A DNA stretch of 64,000 nt. Source: Incurvaria masculella. Its lineage: Eukaryota; Arthropoda; Insecta; Lepidoptera; Incurvariidae. Below the pieces are notes generated by a model. That model did not search any database. It was given only the letters and a program-made list of their open reading frames with translations, and was not told where the DNA came from. The stretch covers positions 15,026,501-15,090,500 of the forward strand of contig OX335651.1 of NCBI GenBank assembly GCA_946894095.1, written 5' to 3'. The translations under genes and the position numbers were made by a program. Positions 34,960-45,835 of this stretch are shown one piece after another. Position 1 is the stretch's first letter. Each line of letters starts with the position of its first letter.

Positions 34960-35225
34960 CTATTTCAAAGTGCGAGACAAACAGTCTCGCACTTTGGGGG
35001 ATGGGATTCCCGCGGTAGTCGCCACGTGTGGTCGTACATCCCTCAACTCGCGCTATCTCGTAGATCTGGGGCGCGGCGACTTGCCTTCCATTCCAGAGGT
35101 CATTCGTTCAAATCCCCGCCCGGACCACGTTCTTTCTCTCTCCGAGTTGGAAAAATGCGTTTAGTAACGAATGCGAGCTGTTCCATGATTGGGATTCGAT
35201 GTAAGCCTCCAGATGACGTCAAAAA
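34960..35225 (+). mobile_element. tRNA-derived SINE head, copy without family B tail
   Basis: A tRNA-like block at about 35030-35130: anticodon-arm-like CTTGCCTTCCATTCCAGAGG and a B box-like CGTTCAAATCCCCG. It is preceded by a 13-bp perfect hairpin (CAAAGTGCGAGAC, loop AAACA) at 34966-34996. No clear acceptor stem, so not a tRNA gene. Confidence 0.6.
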
Positions 35226-35799
35226 ACATCAAAATCTGTCAAGCCGTTTGGAGGAGAAAATTACGAACACACGCAAACAGAAATTTTATATAAAGTTTTT
35301 TTTTCCCTCTGATCGTCGGCCCAGTTAAAAATGTTTAAGAAGTTTTCTATCGTCACAATGGAGCTATATCTCCCTTTTGGAATAAATCGCAAGATGTTAG
35401 ATCAAATTGCCGAATTTTCCGTCGTAAAATTTAATTCGCCGCGCGCAAATTCGAATTGTCGAAGTTGTAGCGAGTCCGACGACGCGAGCGATCGCCGTTT
35501 TGACGGAAGCCAAAGTAGACTGAAAGTCGGGACTCTTCCGAGCGGCCGACTCCTTAACTAGTCGAACTTTTAATAAGAGCAGAGGTAAGTTATTCAGCTG
35601 CGGGATTTATGTAAAAACTCCTCTTCGCCGTCTCCCGCTCGCTACACACATCCTCCGTAAGTGGCAGTTCGCTCGGGGACAATGCTCAAATTATTTATGG
35701 ATCCTTTTATTGGCGAACTTTGCGGCCGCTTTTTTATTCGTGCGGGGTGAGTTGAAAGTTTTTATTGCCGGTGTGCCCCGCGATGGAGTATGGCAGCGG

Positions 35800-36235
35800 T
35801 CTCGCACTTGGAGAAATTAAAATGGAATTCCCGCGGTAGTCGCCACGTGTGGTCGTACAACCCTCAACTCGCGCAATCTCGTAGATCTGGGACGCGGCGA
35901 TTTGCCTTCCATTCCAGAGGTCATTCATTCAAATCCCCGTCCGGACCAGTTGGATTCTCTCTCTGAGTTGGATCAATGCGTTCGGTTACGAATGCGAGCT
36001 GTTCCATGATTGGGATTCGATGTAAAACTGTAGGACTCTCCCCAGGATAAAAATAGGGTCGAAACGGCAATGAAAATTTGTCTGGGTTTTCCATCCAGTT
36101 CAAGGTAGCTTATAAAAGGAAGACACTGGCATCGCCCCTAATTCCTTGGGAATGCGGTGTGTTGGGCTTATATCACGATGGTGGGTAGGTATTAGCAAGA
36201 ACTAGCTACCCATGTCGAGTTACATAAAAAAATAC
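35800..36235 (+). mobile_element. Composite SINE: tRNA-like head joined to the family B tail
   Basis: 35828-36025 repeats 35008-35205 almost base for base (GGTAGTCGCCACGTGTGGTC, CATTCATTCAAATCCCCG). At 36025 it continues AAACTGTAGGACTC, then CCATCCAGTTCAAGGTAGC and an A-rich end, which is the tail shared with the 5S-headed copy at 41.2 kb. Confidence 0.7.
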
Positions 36236-36334
36236 CAGAATGTGAGTTTGCCTCGTGATTCAGATAATCCCAAAACTGTGAGATCTGATGCAATATCGAA
36301 AAAAAAGTGATCCGGTTATTTCTTCTCATCATAC

Positions 36335-36400
36335 ACACTTTCTGATGCGGGGAATCGAACCCATCTCTTTCCAGCCTCATCGTACAGCAGTCATACAGAG
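36335..36400 (-). repeat. tRNA-like sequence, probably another SINE head
   Basis: In reverse: GATGAGGCTGGAAAGAGATG then GGTTCGATTCCCCGCATCAG. The B box is good, but no A box or acceptor-stem pairing could be found. Confidence 0.4.
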
Positions 36401-37669
36401 TTCACCCGCGGTGCTGGCTTTTGAAACTGGCCATAAATGGCAAATTTATGGACGCCGAGTATTAAGCGGTTAGCGGTTTCGACGGAGAACTTGTGGCTGT
36501 TAGTTCGACCGTTGCAGCTTCCGTGGGAATGAATGACGCGCCTCGACCCGTAGACACAAACAGAGAACACTTACCTTTGTATTTTTTAGTTTCAGAAGGA
36601 ATACACCTTCCGATATGAGAGGTGATTAATGCTACCTAATTAATAGCATTTGCGATTGCAATATGGCGACATTGACCTCAGTATGTGTGCTGATAAATAG
36701 TACCAACTCAGCCTTATCTTATCTTAATGCTTCGCTTAAGGTGATCAACCATTCGATATGCTATATGGATGAAAAAGTATTACTCGCAAATGCATTTCCC
36801 CGCAAAGTCAGTAGGTAAAACCGTCAGGTACTAAATTCGCAATAATAATAAAATACTAATAATATAATATAAGCCTTAATTTTGACACAAGAATGTTTAC
36901 ATTCAATGTTAAACTTATCCTAACGACTCTGGTGAGTCTGTGACACCGACAACCAACTTTGGCAAAGGCCTACTCCAATTCTTACCACTTTATTTCATCT
37001 TCCCACACTCGGAACTGTCTGCCTATTTCTCTATAGTAAGTTTTAAATAATAGTTTTCCAAAAAACTACAATTTGGAATGTTGCACATCGAAGCTCATAA
37101 CCCTTCGTCCTCTTTTCTATCATCGCTCAACATGGAACAGGCATCGCTTCACTGTCGAAAGTCCCGATATAAGGACCGACCGACTCTAGAAATGTATCGA
37201 TAGAGTCGGAAGAACAGTGCAGAGCACTGCCGATGTATTTCCCCACATCGGGGTTTTTCAATAAAGTAGCAGTGAGCTGGTGGCTGGCATGGTTCTCGCA
37301 GAGCTGGTGAAAGTTCGAAAGCACATGGGTGTCGTTAGCACCGATTATGTCAGGGTGCGTACGCCATATGATGTGGTTAACATAAACAAACATAGAAATA
37401 GCCTGAGTGGTCAAGTGAACACAAATTACTCTCCAATAAATAAAGCGCTAACCAAAGACAGCTTCCGAAAATTTTCTCCGTTTTTGATCGGATACTAATA
37501 AGTAATTAAACTAATAATAATAAAATAAGAAATGTGTGTGTGCGTATGTTACTGTATGATCCAAGGCCGAGCTCACCACCAATCTAACCGCTGATCCACC
37601 AGTTGAGTGTTAAATCACAATAAACTTATTCTATGGCTCAACTTAACCGTCCGGTTTGCTTGTCCGCAG
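36400..37669. other. AT-rich DNA upstream of the first visible FoxO exon
   Basis: No repeat family or gene recognised. The pyrimidine-rich stretch and CAG at 37655-37669 form the acceptor of exon a. Confidence 0.6.
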
Positions 37670-37852
37670 AACTCGATCCGGCACAACCTGTCGCTCCACA
37701 ACCGGTTTATGCGGGTGCAGAACGAGGGTACGGGCAAGTCTTCCTGGTGGATGATCAACCCGGACGCCAAGCCGGGCAAGTCGGTGCGCCGCCGCGCCGC
37801 CTCTATGGAGACCTCCAAGTTTGAGAAGAAGAGAGGGAGAGTCAAAAAGAAG
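37670..37852 (+). CDS. foxo: FoxO forkhead transcription factor, exon a (second half of forkhead domain)
   Basis: Sixty-one codons, phase 0 at both ends, bounded by a CAG acceptor (37667-37669) and a GTGACT donor at 37853. The peptide starts [13 protein letters not shown], the DNA-recognition helix H3. It continues through [17 protein letters not shown] (wing 1) to KSVRRRAAS and ends in a basic RGRVKKK nuclear-localisation stretch. RRRAAS fits the RxRxxS Akt site whose phosphorylation drives 14-3-3 binding and nuclear export in insulin signalling. The glycine-lysine spacing and RRRAAS are typical of FoxO rather than other forkhead classes. FoxO genes are known to have an intron immediately before NSIRHN, which matches this boundary. 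The first half of the forkhead domain must be encoded upstream and is not visible in the window. Confidence 0.96.
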
Positions 37853-38559
37853 GTGACTCTCAGATGTTTTTGTTTAGATTGTCACTGTTGTTCGATATGT
37901 TATTTATAATTACGGATATACAACAGTGTCTAGCTTACTTGTTTACAGTCAGATGTTAACGATGTTGTCAACGATGTCGATGGCACGTCAGAGGTCCTGT
38001 AAATCGCGTCTCAAATCCTGACGATGCTCACAGCGTGGTAGACGAAACTACGAGCTAAATTAGCACGAAGAACACTGTCAGTCCACAAATATAAATAATA
38101 ACTCTCAGATGTTTTGCAGGTTCGTTTTCAATGAACTAATAGAATCAGCACGTTGCAATTCATATTTTATAAGGCTCTGTGCTCTTACATTCTGCAACAT
38201 ATAAGCGTGTAACAATACAAGTCATTATGACAAAGATCCGCTTTATAATGAAATCAGATGTTGGTGTCAAGGCTAGAAAGATTGACGAAGTGGAGCAGTT
38301 CGAAGATATTTAAAATTTTAATGGTATTTGACCCTTGAATCGGTCCATGTTGGTATTACTTTATTTTCAGACTTTTGCCTTCTTCCTTCGTATCTTATCT
38401 TGGAACGCAAAGGATTCCGAAGATTCTGCATTTGAACTTTAGACCAGCTATCTGAATATCTTAATCGGAATCATTTACATTAGCTACTCTTGATTTATCT
38501 TTCCTGAATACGGCTATCGTGTACTGCCTTATTTGATTTATTCTCTTACAATTTTCTAG
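37853..38559 (+). other. FoxO intron between exons a and b
   Basis: 707 bp, GTGACT...CTAG, AT-rich. I see no repeat family, RNA gene or ORF in it. Confidence 0.85.
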
Positions 38560-38660
38560 GCGGAGAACATGAGAAACGGAATGACAGCAGACGCCACACC
38601 TAGCCCTAGCAGTTCAGTATCGGAAGGTCTCGATATGTTCCCTGACTCTCCGATGCACAG
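38560..38660 (+). CDS. foxo: FoxO, exon b (serine-rich linker after the forkhead domain)
   Basis: Acceptor TTTTCTAG ends at 38559 and donor GTCAGT starts at 38661. The exon is 101 nt and enters in phase 0. It reads AENMRNGMTADATPSPSSSV, then SEGLDMFPDSPMH, and ends on two bases (AG) of a split serine codon. The composition (Ser, Pro, Asp and no hydrophobic core) is that of the disordered linker between the nuclear-localisation signal and the third Akt site. The preceding intron is 707 bp and in-frame splicing to the neighbouring exons works exactly. Confidence 0.92.
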
Positions 38661-39711
38661 GTCAGTATCTTCAGTTCTTAAGTATCTTAAGACCCGTAAA
38701 GTCTAGTTTAGTAATATGTTTCATTTTATTAGATTCTAGATTATCGACATTAGGTCCGTTTATCGATATTTTAATGTCAGAGCCATTAATTGAATGAGCA
38801 TTCAATTGTATTTTAAGATTGTTTCATTTCTAAGCGTTTTCAGATTTTTATTTCGCTTTTGCAATAATATTATCTGTAGAGTAGTGAAAATTTGCTGCCG
38901 CTGTAGAATTGTGCCACACATGGAACCATTGAAAAAGTATCATTCACGATGAAACGTAAAAGTTTTGCAATAAAGTATTGCATATCGTTTTGCCACTCCT
39001 GTAACTCGGTGATAAAAGGCTTAACGTACACTTTGCCCATTAGATAATAAATAACAGGAATATTGACTTCGTTCATTTCACCGATACATTAACATTTTTA
39101 TAGCTTGCGAATGGATTATAATTGCCATATATTTTTCGAGCGCGCCGCTCTGGCTGCCTCGCTGACATCCATTCACTTGAAATATGGGCAAGTTCTGTGG
39201 ATATTGCCCTGGGATCTGCAGAGCGAATGCTCGTTTTCATATGAGATTTCCATCAAAAATCAGCTATCAATTAGAGCGTGGTTTAGGTGTGTCACATTTA
39301 AAACATATAGGTTTATTTAGACGCTATAGATATTTTGCAGTAGCGCTCGCTACACGTAATCAGCCCGACTCACCATAAATAAACGACATCTGCACAATAT
39401 TACACTTTTTGATAAGGTCTGACCTTACATGCACTTGGGCGTTCGAGAACGATTATCTTCGAGAGTTCCAGTCTTTGTCTGCGATTCGATTCGGGACGAT
39501 TGACGCCTAAAAAAGAGCATCTAATACGCAATCAATTGTGCAACGTCATCCACCCTAATTGTTCATTGGAAACCGACCGAGTTGGATTCCAAATCGACCA
39601 GCTCGAGTGTCTTTGTCGACCTTGAGAGTTCAAGAGATGGCCGGTGCGGTCGCGGCGGAGCGTGCAGTCGGGTCGTTACGTGTGTCTGTTTGCTTCGCTT
39701 CGGCGCAACAG
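38661..39711 (+). other. FoxO intron between exons b and c
   Basis: 1051 bp, GTCAGT...ACAG. AT-rich in the first part. The last 150 bp become GC-rich and open in several frames that are not coding. No repeat recognised. Confidence 0.85.
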
Positions 39712-39948
39712 CGGCGGGTTCCAGCTGTCGCCGGACTTCCGCCAGCGGACGGCGTCGAACGCGTCGTCGACGGGGCGCCTCTCGCCGATCCCGTCGATGC
39801 TGCAGTCGGAGCCGGACTGGGGCGCGGACTACACGACGGCCGACTTCACGACGGACTTCACGCCGGAGTACGCGCAGGCGGAGCAGCTCGCCGGCAGCCT
39901 GGCGGACACCATGAAGCTGCAGCACTCGGCGGACCCGTTCCTCAGCAC
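39712..39948 (+). CDS. foxo: FoxO, exon c (third Akt site region)
   Basis: The acceptor is CGCAACAG ending at 39711 and the donor GTGAGT starts at 39949. The first base completes the serine codon from exon b, then [19 protein letters not shown] follows, a strongly conserved FoxO segment. RQRTAS fits RxRxxS and corresponds to the third Akt site. GRLSPIPS downstream resembles the proline-directed serine cluster of other FoxO proteins. The rest is acidic and Thr/Asp-rich ([19 protein letters not shown]) and looks disordered. The exon is GC-rich, so long ORFs open in all frames around it and should be ignored. It ends on two bases of a threonine codon. Confidence 0.94.
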
Positions 39949-40094
39949 GTGAGTAGCGCCTGCGAGCTTCCTAGTGCTGCCGCCGCCAGCTAGTAGCGAG
40001 TTGTTCTGTAAAGAGACAGTTTAGTGATCGCTTCGTTTTCTTGTTTTTATCTTGGCCTGGAATATGTAATTTAATTTTAAGAATACGACGCTTA

Positions 40095-40262
40095 GTCCCG
40101 ATTGCACGAAGAACCGGCCGAGTTAATCAATGTTCAAACACGTCTCTTTTAGTGAACCGCATAGAGTTCCTTTCATACTGTCCACACAAAGAGACGTGTT
40201 TAATCATACATTGACGTTGATTTTGAATTTTTGTCCTTTCGTGCCCTGAAGCTGGAGTGAAC
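40095..40262. mobile_element. Foldback repeat near FoxO exon c, family F
   Basis: GTTAATCAATGTTCAAACAC next to GTCTCTTT pairs with AAAGAGACGTGTTTAATCATACATTGAC across a centre with AGTGAACCGCATAGAGTT. A second copy is at 45660-45835. Confidence 0.7.
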
Positions 40263-41190
40263 CATTACAAGTTAAAGTTAATATTATTGTAAAGATAAAT
40301 CTGTTTTCTTTCTTATTACATTAACGAAGGAAAAGTATGTCTTAACAATAACATTAACGTCAACCAGGTTTGTGCACTCCGCCCTTATATATTCATGTCC
40401 GTCCGTCCCGCGATATGTCCACATCTTGTTACTCCTAATAATTTAACAGTTTTGTTAAAATATAATGTGACGAAAGAAACTCAATCGAATTGAAAAAAAC
40501 TTATAAATTTTTAAAGGCGTATGACATAGTAATTGTACTCGTAGCTCGGTGAGATTGAGGCGTTAGTATATAATACTGTGGAAGACGTAACTGCTTCGAA
40601 CACTTGTTTAATATAATAAAAGAAATAATGTATAACAGCGATCCTCACATTGTAGGTCGGAGAAGAACAGAATGGGAAGTTCGTTGTAATGTTGCAATAT
40701 ACCAAAATGTTAAATTTGTTGGTTCATGTGGCCAACACATGGTACCAACCGATTCATCCAAATGGTTAAAAAAAATCACGTAATGGGATTCGTGATTTTT
40801 TGGTCAAACCAATAATGCATGAACGTTAAAAAGGAATGGACGCCAAAATATAACTAAAATCGTCGTAATAATATTTTTATGGGTTTAAGAAATAATTAAT
40901 TTATTGAAACATTCCCAAAAGACAAGATGCTTTTCTAATGCTTCACATTTTTTCACAAAGTTCTGTTTTTGCGTGGATATCTTCAACCAACTTATATCAG
41001 CTTGTCGCGGAAAAAATCTACATCGCTGTGGGCACGTATCATGGCGTTTGCCTCTTTAGGCAAATATTCGGCGACGCGGTTGCCGGGGGTGTCTCTATTC
41101 CATTATTTTTAACGTTCTCGGAAATGAATATGTACGTACCTCGAAGCATTGACACTGCCATTTGCAGAATTCTCCAGATATTTTATTTTG

Positions 41191-41572
41191 TCAGCCTCAG
41201 TGGCCCAGTGGCGCGACACTTCGGCGATCGCTCTCCGAAGTTAAGCAACTCTGGGTCCGGTCTGGTCTTGGGTGGGTGACCATTCGGCCGTTAAGAGAGG
41301 CTGGCTGTGGTTCGGATTCCACGTTAAACTGTAGGTCCCCTTCCTTACTTACTAGGTGGTAGGGTTCATCCCGCCCGGGTTGGTACCATCGCATTGGATG
41401 AACGATGGTCGAAGCGGCAATTGAAATTTTCCGTGTTTTCCATCCAGTTCAATGTAGCCGTGCAATATAAGGAAGGTCCTGGCATGGCACCTAGTTCCCT
41501 TGTGGTGTGTTCGGCTAATACCATTACAGAAGGTGTGGTATTAGCCATCCATGTCCAGTCACATAAAAAAAA
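41191..41572 (+). mobile_element. Full-length SINE with 5S rRNA-derived head, family B
   Basis: 41221-41290 closely follows 5S rRNA: CGATCGCTCTCCGAAGTTAA (box A region) then GGTCTGGTCTTGGGTGGGTG-ACC (intermediate element and box C). These are the internal polymerase III promoter elements of 5S genes. The body has TAAACTGTAGGTCCCC and CCATCCAGTTCAATGTAGCC, ending CACATAAAAAA. A 5S-derived head defines the SINE3 class. Confidence 0.82.
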
Positions 41573-42329
41573 CTGCATTTAAAAATCTCTAAGTTAATAC
41601 CACAAAGTTCGCTCAAAAGTGACCGATATATAATTTATAAAAGTGCGTTTTCATTTCAAAATAAATTGTGATATGGCATTAAATAATTTGCTACGAAGAG
41701 ATGCGCTGCGCAAGCTTTGACTTTCTGAACAGTGAGAGTTTCCTGGCAAATCGCCAAATCGACCTGTTCTTATAGTCAGTCACCTCTTACGATATTCTCG
41801 GTAATGGATATGCATTGTCTAAATAATTCATTCTGCGGAAACCTTTTTGGTCGATCCTCGAATAATTTTCAGAAATATAAAAATGTGTAAGAAATGTAAC
41901 CCAAAAGCCTGCAGTGCGGGAAAGTTTTTCCAGCTTTGCTGCTCCTGTCATCCCTATTTATTTCCGCAAAAGTTTATTTATGGAAAAGGTTCACTTACTG
42001 AGTTATGTGTGCAAACAGATGAAATTAAAAAACACCTTATAGATAGTATATGTAGACACACACCTCAAATAGTGAACATACCTTGCGCATCACAATTTTG
42101 CCACAGTAAAAAGTAGTTTATTGAGCCGGGCACGCGCTGCACCAATCAAGAGAACCTTGGCTACCTTGGCTGATACCGACTCAAAAAATAACAAAAATCG
42201 TAACTACAAAAATGGCAATTATTTTTTACTTTTTAGTGCTTTTTCGGTCGGTTCTTTGTTTTGTTATTTTTTTTTATTTGTTTATTTTTAGTGAATCTGA
42301 AGTACACTTACTAATTTGTACACGTCCTT

Positions 42330-42575
42330 ACCAATAAAAAAAGAATCACCGAAATCGGTTGGCGTTATATTGAGTTATTCGTCCATTTGTTGCGCAATCT
42401 TAATACAAATTTAAGACACTTGTCAGAACTTAACCAAATTAAAATGGGACCACTTGGGAAGCACTAGCTTTCATTTAAAAAAATAATCATCATAATCGGT
42501 TCACCCAGGCAAAAGTTATGAGGTAACAAACATAAAAAAAAAACAAAAAAAAACATACAGACGAATTAATAACGA
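42330..42575 (+). mobile_element. LINE 3' UTR-like sequence
   Basis: ATCACCGAAATCGGTTGGCG and ATCATAATCGGTTCACCCAG followed by A-rich runs and CATACAGACGAATT. Typical of RTE-like 3' ends, but diverged. Confidence 0.5.
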
Positions 42576-43305
42576 ATTTTTGAAGCCGGTTAAATAAAGG
42601 TGCTTATAAATGAAATAAGATGCAACTTACTACAAATATTAACAACTAAATAACCAGTAAAAAAGCAAAGATATAACTAACTGCCTACACGGACTTAGGA
42701 CTGAGAGCTTTCGCTAGAGAAGGTTACCCCGAAAATTTCAAATTCATCCCGCCAAGTATTGCATTGCTTATACGTTGTGTGTATTGGCGAGTGTGTACCC
42801 GAATTAGTTCGACTAGTTGTCTCAATAATCTCCATCGGAATAGCAATTCCACTCTCCTAAAAGTAAGCGACCACAGGCTCGTTTCCACCGCCGACTCGCC
42901 GAATCGCTCTGATCGAATCGCCGAAGCTACGGCACTTGCAATCTAATTTCAGCACAATATAATTAGTATTTTCGTATGGTAGCGAGGAAACTAGCGGGAA
43001 TTGCGTGTGCGAGCCAGTATGGATAGTGATACATAGGAGCTTGTCGTGATTGCTTATTTGTTGTAAGAAGCAGAGGAAAAAAGAAAACATGACACTGCCA
43101 CCATAAACACGCATCGGAATACATACTTGCCACTCCGAGAATCGCGTCGGCTTTACCGACGGGCCGTGCGGTTCGTCCGCTGCGGATCAGTGGACGCTCT
43201 TGCACGACTTACTATACAAATGATTCTGGAATCCGTTAGATACGATCCGGCCGATACGTCCGATGCGGGTCTGTGGACGCTTACCTTAACAAGGCGCTCC
43301 GGCAG

Positions 43306-43502
43306 GTACGTGCCGACGACGTCGTCGGGCGGCGCGGCCGGCGGTTACCGCGGCTACGGCGGCGCGTACGGCGCGTGCCCGCGGCACCCGCCCGGCGGCT
43401 GCGCGTGCGCCGCCCTCTCGCCCGCCTACCCCACGCAGCACCGCCTCGAGCACTTCGTGCGCCCGCCACCGCCCGCCGACCCCGCCGATCTCATGCACAC
43501 CG
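43306..43502 (+). CDS. foxo: FoxO, exon d (Gly/Pro/Cys-rich disordered region)
   Basis: Placed by phase: exon c needs one base to complete Thr, and an acceptor CTCCGGCAG ends at 43305. The donor is GTAAAA at 43503. The peptide has a GYRGYGGAYG stretch, a small Cys/His cluster (CPRHPPGGCAC) and QHRLEHFVRPPPPADPADL. This fits the low-complexity middle of insect FoxO proteins but is poorly conserved, so the call rests mainly on phase and codon composition. The open frame continues upstream to 43127, so an acceptor further upstream (for example near 43191) cannot be excluded. The chosen acceptor is immediately followed by GTACGT, so AG|GTACGT also looks like a donor. The exon lies 3357 bp after exon c. 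Confidence 0.78.
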
Positions 43503-45432
43503 GTAAAAGCGTCGCCTAGTTTTGGTATTTCCGACGGGGAGGATCTTGAACGGTCCCTCAAAGCGCTATCGGCTGCGCCGAAATTAAATCCGACCCAGTT
43601 TTTGTTCGGCGCAGCCGGAGGGGAGTGGACCGGTGAAGATCCTTCCCGCCAATTAATCATCATTAATAATTTTTGTCTTTTGACGTAATAGTAGAAACGA
43701 CAACGGCCTTAGTAACTCCCTGAACGAACACCTCAATTATTTCGTTTTAATCGCCTGCATTGAAATCACTTATTTTCTGACAAATGGAACTTCAGTTCAG
43801 GATTTTTTTAAACACGATTTTATTATTTTAAAAATTTTGAAATTTTAAAATGTGTGCTTATAATAAACGATGTCCCAAGTGAACCTATTATTACGAGTTA
43901 CAATGGTACGAAATGCAAATAAATGATAGATTTAATCACTCACTTGTCTGTTCACCCGCCAGAACGATCACAAAACTAGGCTAATTACTGTGTATGAAAC
44001 AATAACTTAACATCTTACCAACGTTCAGGTAATCCATATGTATTCCATAGGTATTGATCCTGTACTACTTACCTACGGGGAGGCTTGTAAGTTATCTGAC
44101 CGATGTCAACTGGAACTTTCTTAGCTATATGAGAAAAATGGAAAATAACAAGTCCATTGACCTATTGTGTCATCCCTAAATTCTGTCTTCGAGTAATTAA
44201 CAAGAATATTACCACAAGTTAAGCAATTTGAGTCATCGGTAAAACTAGCAAGGAGCATTATTTGGAGATTTTCCAAACTCTTTAGTTGTTTTGTGTTCTG
44301 CCAGCATGTTGCTGCATACATTCCATTGACCATATTTAATGATCACCGCTCGCTAACCCGTGGATTTTATCGACTTAACTAGTATGATAGAATCGTAGCC
44401 ATAACGACTTTTTAATCATTCGTTATTTACTATAGCATGAATTGCTTTAGCGTTGTGTCAATTGTGGACTTTTCAGCACATACATAATTTCTTTTTTCTA
44501 CAGAAAATTCAAGGGTTTCAAGCATGATACGTTTGACCCTATTAAAAATTAAAACGAATATCGAAATTTGTGGAAAACGTTGTGGCGCCCCGGCGCAATA
44601 TTTTCGTAGTTTTTATGACTAAAATATTCCACAATTTAGTTTTTATCAATACGCACATTGTTTTTAGTGTTTCATTTTCTTGTCTCAGAATAATTTAAAT
44701 CACCACTATCGCTTACTTTCATTCCATCGGGGAAAACCGACTGTTTTTTGTCGGAATTAATTCCGGGAATCTTATAATCTCTATCTCTACTACTTGTAAA
44801 ATCTAACGTCTGGTTTCCGTGTTTCTGTTAGAGCCGCTATCCTCCTTTGATACGTTGTTTCTACGTTTGACTTCAGTATTCCCATAACGTATATACTACT
44901 TAACATCTCGCTTAGTTACCAGAGAGTTGAGTATTGCAGGTTTAATACTTAAACCGTGAGAACCACTTACCCGCTGTTTGTATTAATGCAGCCTGATTCT
45001 TCATATAAATTATAGACGACAAGAGAAATCACGAGTTAGGGTTAGTTTTTACTATGCTTTTAAGTTGCGATGAGGCTTGTATGTATAGCCCTACTGTTTT
45101 CTATAGCCTAAGATGTGAGCAATGGCTTCCCAATCTGGGAGCTTCTAACGTAATGCTAAATTGGATGCTCCTGCATGAACAATGCAGTAAAAGGAAGGAA
45201 TCGTCCCAGATTAGGACGATGTTCGATTTCAAATTCCTTCCGCTAATATTATAAAATAAGGTTTGGATGTTTATGATTAAATCACGCCATTTTAGCTTCA
45301 CCAATTCGATCAAATTTGGCAGATAGATATTTTTTTATCCAGGATATAGTTCAACCCGACAAACATCCAAAACGACATTGTACCGAGAGGAGCTGGGTGC
45401 GTTAGCTAAATACATGTGCCTCATTGTTGCAG
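43503..45432 (+). other. FoxO intron between exons d and e
   Basis: 1930 bp, GTAAAA...GCAG. No gene or clear repeat until the antisense LINE tail at 45303-45412. Mostly AT-rich and non-coding. Confidence 0.8.
45303..45412 (-). mobile_element. LINE 3' tail fragment next to FoxO exon e
   Basis: In reverse: GCTAACGCACCCAGCTCCTC, then ATGTCGTTTTGGATGTTTGT. Same family as 58378-58610. Confidence 0.55.
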
Positions 45433-45638
45433 GAAGCGGGACGATGGTGTCGACACAAGACGCCAACCTGATGAACGGAGGTCTGATGGTGAGCCACGAG
45501 AGTCAGGCATCGCTGGGGCCGCCCACCACGGTCATGGGCCAGCTCATGGGGGCCCTCAACACGCAGGCGCTCATAGAGGACTTCAACCTCAACCTTGAGT
45601 CGCTCGAGCACGGCAGATTCGACGTCAACGTCGACGAG
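45433..45638 (+). CDS. foxo: FoxO, exon e (start of C-terminal transactivation region)
   Basis: Acceptor CATTGTTGCAG ends at 45432 and donor GTAGGC starts at 45639. Two bases complete the split glycine codon, then sixty-eight codons run to phase 0. The peptide includes GLMVSHESQASLGPPTTV, a Met/Leu-rich helix MGQLMGALNTQALIEDFN and LNLESLEHGRFDVNVDE. The IEDFNLNLESLE segment matches the acidic-amphipathic conserved region used by FoxO proteins to bind coactivators. A LINE-tail fragment (45303-45412) ends only about 20 bp before the exon, close to the branch point. A foldback repeat starts about 20 bp after the donor. Confidence 0.95.
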
Positions 45639-45659
45639 GTAGGCTAGTCTAGGTTAGGT

Positions 45660-45835
45660 CCCGATTGCTGAAACGTCCGAGTTAATCAATGTTCAAACGT
45701 TTCACGCTTAGTGAACCGCATAGAGTTGACTGAGTTCCCTTTTATGCTGTGCATACAAAGTGATGTGTTTAATCATACGTTGATGTTGATTTTGATTTTG
45801 CGTTCTTTCGTCCTAGTTAAGGTTGAGTTCATTTA
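45660..45835. mobile_element. Foldback repeat near FoxO exon e, family F, copy 2
   Basis: Shares with copy 1: CCCGATTGC, GAGTTAATCAATGTTCAAAC, AGTGAACCGCATAGAGTT and TTTAATCATACGTTGATGTT. It begins about 20 bp after the donor site. Confidence 0.7.

Larger units (their letters stand above)
1..37669 (+). other. Probable large FoxO intron (forkhead-splitting intron) or upstream intergenic DNA
   Basis: No exon encoding the first half of a forkhead domain or the FoxO N-terminus (RSNTWP-type first Akt site) could be found on the plus strand here. No other host gene is recognisable on either strand. FoxO genes are known to have a very long intron at exactly the boundary seen at 37670, so the whole stretch is most simply intronic. 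It is filled with interspersed repeats, listed separately. That the intron extends beyond the window is inference. Confidence 0.5.
39949..43305 (+). other. FoxO intron between exons c and d
   Basis: 3357 bp. It holds a foldback repeat (40095-40262), a full-length 5S-headed SINE (41191-41572) and LINE-tail-like sequence (42330-42575). I see nothing in 40263-41190 or 42576-43120 except AT-rich DNA. Confidence 0.8.

Noticed and set aside
35030..35130. tRNA gene
   Set aside because: B box and anticodon-arm-like sequence only; no acceptor-stem pairing, and the sequence is repeated as a SINE head at 35.8 kb.
39563..39993. Alternative-frame proteins over FoxO exon c
   Set aside because: GC-rich exon opens all frames; only the frame with [15 protein letters not shown] is in phase with neighbouring exons.
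41221..41290. Functional 5S rRNA gene
   Set aside because: Only part of the 5S sequence is present, with changes, and it is joined to a SINE body with an A-rich end.
43127..43305. Upstream extension of FoxO exon d
   Set aside because: The frame is open, but the sequence has no FoxO-like features and the acceptor at 43305 restores phase. Kept as an alternative only.
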